A DNA stretch of 64,000 bases, taken from positions 1 to 64,000 of the forward strand of contig JAEZCC010000047.1 of assembly GCA_023412715.1 (NCBI GenBank), given 5' to 3'. The position numbers were made by a program, and so were the translations under genes. The DNA comes from Bacillota bacterium (GTDB lineage: Bacteria > Bacillota > Clostridia > Oscillospirales > Acutalibacteraceae). Positions 57,892 through 64,000 of this stretch are shown one piece after another. The notes beneath the pieces were generated by a model. That model worked only from the letters and a program-made list of their open reading frames with translations. It was not told the origin of the DNA and ran no database searches. Within the stretch, counting starts at the first letter, position 1, and each line of letters begins with the position of its first letter.

Positions 57892-59156
57892 TTCAGCCTG
57901 TTCATCACGAGGCCGGTGATGAGCTTCGGGTAAAAATAGGTAGATTTCTGCGGCATCTTCTCGCCCGCGGCGGCGACGTCGCGGATCTGCATCACGCGCG
58001 TGGGGTTCAGGAGGAACGCGCACTGGCTTTCGCCGGAGCGGACGGACTGCAGCGCCTCCTCCGCCGAGCGGGTGTAGGTCAGGTTGACCTGCTTCGCCAT
58101 GTTCTCTTTGTCAATGCCGAGCAGCCGCTCGAGGATCAGGCTGTGCAGCACCGAAACGTCCAGGCTGCGGTAAGCTTCGCTTTTTTCCGGCAGGGCTTCC
58201 GCCGTGGCTTCTGCGTCCTTCAGCGCAAGCAGCGCCCATCCGTTGCCGCCGGAGTAAAACGCGAACGCGTTTTTGCCCTGCGCGTACAGTTCGCCCAGTG
58301 TTTTTTCCATGCCGGAAAGGGAATCATAACGGACGACGTCGAACAGCGCCGCGCATTCCCGCAGGAGCCTTTCGGCGTCGAAGCCCGGCAGGCGGCGCAC
58401 CAGGCGGTGCGTCGGAAAAACGACCAGCCCGTCGCTTTCCATGTCCACCAGCATCATCATCACGTAGTCCTCGCCGCCGTCCGCCGTGCCCTGCTCCCGC
58501 TTCCAGCTGCGGTAGTTGAGCGCCGTTTCGTAGCGGTGGTGTCCGTCGGCGATGTAAAGCCTGCGGTCCGTGAAATCGGCCGAGATGGAGGCGATGGCCT
58601 CGGGGTCGTTCACCAGCCACATGCGGTGCGTGACGGCGCCGTCGGAAAATTCGTACCGCGGCCTGCCGGAAGAGAGCGCGTCCAGCTTTTTGCCCGTAGC
58701 GCGCCCCTCGTCCATGTAGAGGGAGTAAATCTGGCTGAAATTGCAGCCGGTCGCCTTCATCAGGTTGAAGCGATCCTCTTTGGCTTTCGAAAGCGTTTCT
58801 TCGTGCGGAAGGATGACGCCCTTTGAAAATTCCTCCAGCCTGACAAGGCAGATGAAGCCCTTGACCCTTTTTGTCTCGCCGTACGCCGTGAATTCCTCTT
58901 CGTAGAGGTAGAAGCCGGGGTCCGTGTCCCGGCGGAGGATGCCGTCCGCGAGCCACGCGCGCAGCGTCCTTCCGGCCTCGGCGTAAGGATCTTCGCCCTC
59001 CGGCAGCTCCAGCCGGACGACGTTGTACGGGCTGCCGTCAAGGTATCTGCGGCGCTCTTCTTCGCCGATGATGTCGTAAGGCGGGCAGGTCAGAAGAGCG
59101 ACGTCGCCCGCGGCGGCGGCGTAGCGCAGCGCGCGGAAAGGTTTGATTTCAGCCAT
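57882..59156 (-). CDS. DUF1015-family protein
   Basis: This 424-aa protein of the DUF1015 family starts MAEIKPFRALRYAAAAGDVA and contains the family signatures CPPYDIIGEEER, SPYNVVRLELP and the conserved YIADGHHRYETALNYR. Its biochemical role is not clearly established. It is soluble and cytoplasmic. It is the only minus-strand gene to the right of oriC apart from shadows, and has its own promoter with consensus boxes. Confidence 0.88.
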   Translation of the reverse strand: MAEIKPFRALRYAAAAGDVALLTCPPYDIIGEEERRRYLDGSPYNVVRLELPEGEDPYAEAGRTLRAWLADGILRRDTDPGFYLYEEEFTAYGETKRVKGFICLVRLEEFSKGVILPHEETLSKAKEDRFNLMKATGCNFSQIYSLYMDEGRATGKKLDALSSGRPRYEFSDGAVTHRMWLVNDPEAIASISADFTDRRLYIADGHHRYETALNYRSWKREQGTADGGEDYVMMMLVDMESDGLVVFPTHRLVRRLPGFDAERLLRECAALFDVVRYDSLSGMEKTLGELYAQGKNAFAFYSGGNGWALLALKDAEATAEALPEKSEAYRSLDVSVLHSLILERLLGIDKENMAKQVNLTYTRSAEEALQSVRSGESQCAFLLNPTRVMQIRDVAAAGEKMPQKSTYFYPKLITGLVMNRLNPE

Positions 59157-59263
59157 GTTTTTCCACCGTTTCTCCGCGCGCAGTTTTCCGGGGCCGCCCG
59201 CGCGGAAGACGCCCCGCCGCCGTCCGCGCGGTTTTTTTCCTGCCGCGCGGGGATTCTGTTCCC

Positions 59264-59293
59264 ATTATACCGGCGGCGCGCGGCCGCCGTCAA
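59264..59293 (-). promoter_or_regulatory. DUF1015 gene promoter
   Basis: On the minus strand TTGACG (59293-59288) and TATAAT (59269-59264) are 18 bases apart, about 108 bases upstream of the DUF1015 start. The remainder of the 59157-59492 gap is GC-rich leader on one side and an AT-rich stretch before the ABC operon on the other, where TTTACA (59418-59423) may mark a weak plus-strand promoter. No gene is visible in it. Confidence 0.7.
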
Positions 59294-59492
59294 GCCTCGA
59301 GGGATCCGCGCGTAACTGTCCGGGCGGGGCGGCCCGGACTTTCAGGCGGCTTTGGGCCCGGCAAAATCAGGCAGTATTCGCAATTTTCATGAAAATAAAA
59401 GCAATAATTCAAGAAATGTTTACATTTTCATCTTATCATATTGCTAAAATAAGAAAGTAATGCGTGAACCGACAATCAGGAGGGATGGCACG

Positions 59493-60485
59493 ATGATTGA
59501 GGTGAAGAACCTCTCAAAACGCTATGGAGAGAACACGGCGCTGAGCCACGTGAACTTTTCCATCGGCGAGAACACCGTGGTGGGTTTCCTAGGGCCGAAC
59601 GGCGCGGGCAAGTCAACCACCATGAACATCATTACGGGGTATATTTCGGCAAGCGAAGGGTCCGTCAGTGTAGGCGGCTATAATATACTGGACAACCCCA
59701 ACGAGGTCAAGCGGCAGATCGGCTACATGCCCGAGGTCCCGCCGCTTTACCACGACATGACCGTAGAGGAATATCTCAATTATATCTACGAGCTGAAAAA
59801 GGTCACGCTGCCGCGTGAAAAGCATCTTCGCGAGATCTGCGCGCTGGTGCGCATCAACGAGGTCTACGGCCGCCTTGTGGGCAACCTTTCGAAAGGCTAC
59901 CGGCAGCGCGTGGGCCTTGCGCAGGCCCTGGTGGGGAATCCCCCGCTGCTGGTCCTGGACGAGCCGACCGTCGGCCTCGACCCGAAGCAGATTATCGAAG
60001 TGCGCAACCTCATCAAGAATCTCGGCAAGAACCACACGGTCATCCTCAGCTCCCACATCCTTCCGGAGGTGCAGGCCGTCGCCGACCGCATCATCATCGT
60101 GAACCGCGGCAGGCTTGTCGCGGACGGGACGCCGTTCGAGCTGGAGCACGGCGGCAGGCAGGGCGGCGAGCAGAAGCTCACCGTGCGCATGGAAGGCGAG
60201 CCCGGCGAGATGGTGAAGACCATCCGGACCATCCACGGCGTGCTGGAAGTGCGCGACTACGGCGAAAGGGAGCCGGGCGTGTACGAATACGAGATCACCG
60301 GCCGCGGCGGCACCGACCTGCGCAGGCCGCTTTTCGGCATCGCCGCGAAGCGCAACTGGCCTGTCCTCTCCATGGTAAGCTCCGAGCTTTCGCTGGAAGA
60401 CGTGTTCCTCAGGCTGACCGGCTCCACGTACCTGAGCGACAACGCCCGGGCGAACTTGAAGGGAAAGGACGGCGGTAAAAAATGA
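59493..60485 (+). CDS. ABC transporter ATPase, GldA-like
   Basis: This 330-aa ATPase has Walker A GPNGAGKSTTMNII, signature NLSKGYRQRVGLAQAL and Walker B LLVLDEPTVGLDP. It belongs to the DrrA/CcmA/GldA group of exporters. The C-terminal 110 residues form the extra domain seen with ABC-2 permeases. I use ATG 59493 with AGGAGGG upstream. It works with the permease and GldG-like proteins that follow. Confidence 0.92.
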   Translation: MIEVKNLSKRYGENTALSHVNFSIGENTVVGFLGPNGAGKSTTMNIITGYISASEGSVSVGGYNILDNPNEVKRQIGYMPEVPPLYHDMTVEEYLNYIYELKKVTLPREKHLREICALVRINEVYGRLVGNLSKGYRQRVGLAQALVGNPPLLVLDEPTVGLDPKQIIEVRNLIKNLGKNHTVILSSHILPEVQAVADRIIIVNRGRLVADGTPFELEHGGRQGGEQKLTVRMEGEPGEMVKTIRTIHGVLEVRDYGEREPGVYEYEITGRGGTDLRRPLFGIAAKRNWPVLSMVSSELSLEDVFLRLTGSTYLSDNARANLKGKDGGKK

Positions 60486-61189
60486 TGGCGATCTGCAAAA
60501 GGGAATTCAGAAGCAATTTCCTTTCCCCGCTCGGGTATGTTTTCTGCGGGGTCATGCTGCTGCTGTTCGGCATCTACTATTTTCAGGTGCTGATGACGCA
60601 GTCTTCCGACTATATCCCGCAGATTTACAGCATGCTGTTTTCATGGATCATGGTCATTGTGCTGCCCATCATCACGATGCGCAGCTTCAGCGAGGAAATC
60701 CGCAACAAGAACGACCAGGGCCTTCTGACGGCGCCGGTGAGCGTGACCGGCATCGTGGCGGGCAAGTTCCTCGCCTCGTTTTTCACGTTTGCCATCGCGC
60801 TGACCGCGACGCTCATCCCGGCCGTGGTCATCACGTTTTTCTCGTCGCCTGACTGGGCGATGATCTTTGCTTCCTATTTCGGCTCGCTTCTGTGCGGGGC
60901 GGCGATGATTGCCATCGGCAACTTCATCTCGTCGCTGACCCAGAGCCAGGTCGTGGCCGCCATTGCGACGTTCGGCACCTCGCTGCTGCTGATGATGATC
61001 GGCCAGTTTTCGGGCAGCATTTCAAACCAGTTCCTCTCGAACCTCTTTACCTGGATTTCCTTTGACTCCCGGTATCAGCCGTTCACCAAGGGGATTCTGA
61101 ACCTTTCCAGCATCGTGTTCTTCCTGAGCGCGGCCGTTGTGTTCCTGTTCCTGACGGCGCGCAAGCTGGAAAGCAAAAGATGGAGCTAA
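60482..61189 (+). CDS. ABC-2 type permease, GldF-like
   Basis: This 235-aa permease has six predicted helices and starts MMAICKREFRSNFLSPLGYV, typical of GldF/NosY-like ABC-2 proteins. The segment IITMRSFSEEIRNKNDQGLL between helices 2 and 3 is the usual cytoplasmic coupling region. It overlaps the ATPase gene by four bases. Confidence 0.9.
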   Translation: MMAICKREFRSNFLSPLGYVFCGVMLLLFGIYYFQVLMTQSSDYIPQIYSMLFSWIMVIVLPIITMRSFSEEIRNKNDQGLLTAPVSVTGIVAGKFLASFFTFAIALTATLIPAVVITFFSSPDWAMIFASYFGSLLCGAAMIAIGNFISSLTQSQVVAAIATFGTSLLLMMIGQFSGSISNQFLSNLFTWISFDSRYQPFTKGILNLSSIVFFLSAAVVFLFLTARKLESKRWS

Positions 61190-61204
61190 GGGGGAGATTG
61201 AGAC

Positions 61205-62875
61205 ATGAATCAGGAAAAAGAGCCGCAGACCGCGGCGACGGAAGAAGAAAAGCAGCCCGCTGACAGCGCCCCCGCGGACGAAAAGACGCAGGAGCAGAAA
61301 ACGGCGGAAGCTGTCGCGGACGGGCAGACGGAGTCTGCCGGGGAAAAGCCGGAAGAGGGACAGTCCTCCGACGGCCCGGCCTCTGAACTGAAAGAGGAAA
61401 AGATCCCCTTCTACCAGAAAGAAAAGTTCAGGCACGGTTCGGCCGCGACGGCCCTGACCGCCGTTTTCATCGTGGTCGTCGTGCTGCTGAACGTGATTGT
61501 CGGCAAGCTGACGGACAAATACCCGTCCCTGAACCTCGACATGACCAAAAACGCTTCCAACACGCTTTCCGCGGAAGCGGTGAAGGTCGTCGACCAGGTC
61601 AAGATCCCGGCGACGATTTACGTCTGCGCCACCAAAGAGGCGGTCGAAAACAATTCGTACGGTTCCGACTACAGCCTTGTGGCGACCCTGACGGGAAAGA
61701 TCAGCGAGCGCAACTCCAACATCAAGGTGGAATATGTCGACCTGGACAAAAACCCGACCTTTGCCACGGAGTATAAAAGCGACAACATCGCCGCGGGCGA
61801 CGTGATTGTCAAGACAGACAAACGTTACCGCGTGCTGACAAGCACGGACCTGTTCGACACGCAGTACAGCAGCGACTATACCACGACGACGACCTACTCC
61901 AACGTGGATTCCGCCCTAGCGTCGGCGCTGAACACGGTCATTTCGGACGTGCTGCCGGTCGCCTCGTTCGACACCGGCCACAGCGAAAAGCTGGACAGCA
62001 CGGGCTACACCAGCCTGCTCAAAGGCAACAGCTTCGAAACGAAGACCTTCAGCCTGCTGACCGACAAGATCCCCGACAAGACGCAGCTGCTCGTTCTGGG
62101 CTGCCCCTCGACCGACCTGACCGACGACGAAATCAAGAAGCTTGAGAGTTTCCTTTCCGACACCGGCCTTGCGGCCGACCGCTCGCTCGTGGTTACGTTC
62201 TCCGCGGGCGAGGCCGACCTGCCGAAGCTTTCCGCGTTCCTGAAGGAGTGGGGCCTGCAGCCCGAGTCCGCAAAGGCCGTCGTGGAAACGGACGCGCAGA
62301 AGTACGTGGCCAACAACCCGCTTTATCTTCTGGGCAGCGTGCAGACCACGCTGAGCCTGGGCCGTTCCGGCGCGACCTATAACAACCTGATTCTGCCGGA
62401 CGCGTGCCCGGTCAACGTCACGTTTGAAAACAGCGGCTCGAAGAGCACGTTCGCCCTCGTGAAATCGAACGACACGTCCTATCTTTACAAGAACGGCGAC
62501 GACCAGGCGAAGGCCGAGCAGCAGAAATCCGCCCAGACCATCGCGGCGCTGTCGCAGGATTCCGTCCAGTCGGGCGGCAAGACGTACCACGCCAACGTCG
62601 TCGCCATGGGCTCCACCATGATGTACGGCAGCGACATTATCGGCACGAACCTGTTCGCAAACAGTTCTTACCTGATTGACCTTTCCAAATACGCCACGGG
62701 CACCAGCAATTCTTCCACGCAGGTGACGACGACCAGCCACGAGCTGTACGCAAAAGACATTACGCTCAGCACCGGCCCGAGCATGTTCCTCGGCCTCGGC
62801 GTGTTCACCATCCTTATCCCGCTTGCCGTTCTGGTCGCAGGGATCGTCGTTTTCCGCAAGAGGAGGTCTCTGTAA
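61205..62875 (+). CDS. GldG-like membrane protein
   Basis: This 556-aa protein of the GldG/ABC-type uncharacterised family has a Glu/Gln/Ala-rich cytoplasmic extension (1-75), one helix (about 79-100), a large extracytoplasmic domain starting LDMTKNASNTLSAEAVKVVD, and a C-terminal helix (about 530-550). In gliding bacteria GldAFG form one complex, but here the substrate is unknown. The acidic N-terminal extension is unusual in length. Confidence 0.87.
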   Translation: MNQEKEPQTAATEEEKQPADSAPADEKTQEQKTAEAVADGQTESAGEKPEEGQSSDGPASELKEEKIPFYQKEKFRHGSAATALTAVFIVVVVLLNVIVGKLTDKYPSLNLDMTKNASNTLSAEAVKVVDQVKIPATIYVCATKEAVENNSYGSDYSLVATLTGKISERNSNIKVEYVDLDKNPTFATEYKSDNIAAGDVIVKTDKRYRVLTSTDLFDTQYSSDYTTTTTYSNVDSALASALNTVISDVLPVASFDTGHSEKLDSTGYTSLLKGNSFETKTFSLLTDKIPDKTQLLVLGCPSTDLTDDEIKKLESFLSDTGLAADRSLVVTFSAGEADLPKLSAFLKEWGLQPESAKAVVETDAQKYVANNPLYLLGSVQTTLSLGRSGATYNNLILPDACPVNVTFENSGSKSTFALVKSNDTSYLYKNGDDQAKAEQQKSAQTIAALSQDSVQSGGKTYHANVVAMGSTMMYGSDIIGTNLFANSSYLIDLSKYATGTSNSSTQVTTTSHELYAKDITLSTGPSMFLGLGVFTILIPLAVLVAGIVVFRKRRSL

Positions 62876-62876
62876 C

Positions 62877-64000
62877 ATGAAAAAAGGCACGAGGAACCTG
62901 ATTATCCTTGGAGCATGCGCCGTTGCCCTCGGCGCGGCGACGGCTCTGCTTTCAAACGGCGGAGGCGGGACCGGCGCATCTTCCTCGGCGTCTTCGTCGA
63001 GCATACAGCTTGTCTCCAAAACGAGCGCGGACGTCGCCTCCATGAAGGTGACGAACAAGAAGGGCAGCTACACGCTGGTGCCGCTGGAGTCGAAAGCGGC
63101 GTCTTCCGCCGCATCTTCCGCCGCTTCAGGTTCGTCGTCGGCTTCCGCGCCCGCGGTGACTTACACGGTGCAGGGCCTCGGGGGAATCCCAATTAACACG
63201 AGCGAGACGGACTCGGTCGTGCAGAACGGGTTCAGCCTTGTGGCGACCAAAAATCTCGGCACGGTGAGCAACGCCGAGGAGTTCGGCCTTTCGGACCCGC
63301 AGGCGACAGTAGAGGTGCGCTTCAAGGACGGCACGAGCTTCAACTATAAAATCGGCAACGCCACGGCGACCGATTCCTCCGCCTATTATATGAGCGGCGC
63401 GGATTCCAGCAACGTCTATGTCGTCACAATCGACCAGGGCCTGCTGGAGGACGAAAAATACTTTGTCAACAAAGAGATCCTTTCCATCACGCCGCCGGCG
63501 TCTTCCAGCTCGTCGTCCTCTTCCGAGACGGCGTCGAACGATTTCGGCAGGATCTCGCTTTCCGGGACGTCTTTCCCGCAGACGGTCGTGATGGAGAAGC
63601 AGGGCGACACGCTTGCAATCACCTCGCCGGCCGCATATCTGACGGACAACACGAAGCTTGCCGCGATGGAAAGCGCGCTGACCTCGCTGACCGCGGATTC
63701 CGTGGTGGCCATCAATCCGGACGCCTCGGATCTGATGAAATACGGATTCGACAAACCGAGCGTCGTCGCCGACTATAACGTGAACAACGGCAACTACAAG
63801 CTGCTTGTGGGCGCGCAGAGCGGCTCGGACTATTACGTCATGCTGGGCGGGGTCAACGTCGTTTACAGCGTCGCTTCCGACAGCATCGGCGCGGTGGCGC
63901 AGCAGAACCTGTTCAGCATGCGCAGCAAGCTGATTCTGCTGCCGGAGATCGGTACCGTGAAATCCATCGAGTTCACGAAGGGCACGGCTTCCAATATCAT
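62877..64000 (+). CDS. DUF4340 protein of the ABC operon (partial)
   Basis: This open frame runs off the window end after 374 codons. It has an N-terminal membrane anchor (NLIILGACAVALGAATALL), Ser/Ala-rich linkers (residues about 30-45, 78-95 and 202-220) and repeated DUF4340-like segments (for example AEEFGLSDPQATVEVRFKDG and LMKYGFDKPSVVADYNVNNG). DUF4340 proteins regularly follow GldG-like genes. The start lies one base after the GldG stop. Confidence 0.85.
   Translation, partial: MKKGTRNLIILGACAVALGAATALLSNGGGGTGASSSASSSSIQLVSKTSADVASMKVTNKKGSYTLVPLESKAASSAASSAASGSSSASAPAVTYTVQGLGGIPINTSETDSVVQNGFSLVATKNLGTVSNAEEFGLSDPQATVEVRFKDGTSFNYKIGNATATDSSAYYMSGADSSNVYVVTIDQGLLEDEKYFVNKEILSITPPASSSSSSSSETASNDFGRISLSGTSFPQTVVMEKQGDTLAITSPAAYLTDNTKLAAMESALTSLTADSVVAINPDASDLMKYGFDKPSVVADYNVNNGNYKLLVGAQSGSDYYVMLGGVNVVYSVASDSIGAVAQQNLFSMRSKLILLPEIGTVKSIEFTKGTASNI

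Noticed and set aside
1..64000. CRISPR arrays, rRNA genes, intact insertion sequences or prophage
   Set aside because: No regular spacer-repeat pattern, rRNA motif, transposase or phage structural gene was seen anywhere in the window.

Overview
The window looks like the replication-origin region of a GC-rich, strictly anaerobic member of the Clostridia (Firmicutes), probably Oscillospirales/Ruminococcaceae-like. Three things point there. The origin gene order is the Bacillus/Clostridium one (serS-parB-parA-noc-rsmG-mnmG-mnmE-jag-yidC-yidD-rnpA-rpmH / dnaA-dnaN-yaaA-recF-remB-gyrB-gyrA). Genes have strong Shine-Dalgarno sites with frequent TTG/GTG starts. The accessory part carries anaerobic enzymes (AsrABC sulfite reductase, rubrerythrin, FmdE, CoA-disulfide reductase). 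The genus is inferred and cannot be proved from the window.

Layout. (1) 1-480: AT-rich edge with only gene ends and remnants. (2) 480-4165, minus: a redox operon in the order ferredoxin, CcdA, TlpA, methyltransferase, thioredoxin-reductase-like protein, a 56-aa membrane peptide and a Cys-rich MerR regulator. (3) 4328-7463, minus: AhpD-like protein, lipoyl-domain dihydrolipoamide dehydrogenase, lipoate ligase. (4) 7632-11826, plus: a structured leader, then FmdE, TrmO-like protein and a FecBCD-type ABC transporter whose ATPase gene is frameshifted. (5) 11846-16411: thioredoxin, a convergent Crp/Fnr regulator, and a sulfane-sulfur operon (rhodanese, a CoA-disulfide reductase-rhodanese-TusA-DsrE fusion, DsrE), then an XRE remnant. 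(6) 16497-21683: SGNH hydrolase, a LysR regulator, asrABC and rubrerythrin. (7) 21805-28588: a siroheme/tetrapyrrole operon ending in hemL fused to an HxlR fragment. (8) 28704-29189: direct repeats, two terminators and tRNA-Val, tRNA-Glu and tRNA-Met. (9) 29289-43989, minus: guaB, an acyl-ACP thioesterase, serS, parB/parA, a 0.9-kb repeat-bearing gap with a parS site, noc, rsmG, mnmG, mnmE, jag, yidC, yidD, rnpA and rpmH. (10) 44383-57789, plus: dnaA, oriC, dnaN, yaaA, recF, remB, two zinc-ribbon membrane proteins, gyrB, three YcxB-like membrane proteins, gyrA, a lipoprotein, a NUDIX hydrolase and a small membrane protein. (11) 57882-59156, minus: DUF1015. (12) 59493-64000, plus: a GldA/GldF/GldG/DUF4340 ABC operon running off the end.

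How it works together. The left 28 kb reads as one sulfur and thiol-redox neighbourhood. AsrABC reduces sulfite and needs siroheme, which the operon just downstream makes. Sulfane sulfur is handled by the rhodanese/TusA/DsrE proteins, and thioredoxin and membrane thiol carriers keep disulfides reduced. Two regulatory links are visible in the DNA. A pair of 16-bp LysR-type sites is repeated with identical spacing (31 bp apart, 15 bp from the -10 box) in front of both asrABC and the SGNH hydrolase. A dyad, GTGAYGTTGTTAC, lies at about -41 in front of both trxA and the ferredoxin-CcdA-TlpA operon, and a Crp/Fnr regulator sits beside trxA.

The right half is the conserved origin region. Transcription diverges from dnaA/rpmH in the direction of replication, DnaA-box-like sites lie between dnaA and dnaN, and parS sites occur near parA, in mnmG and, degenerate, at the end of recF.
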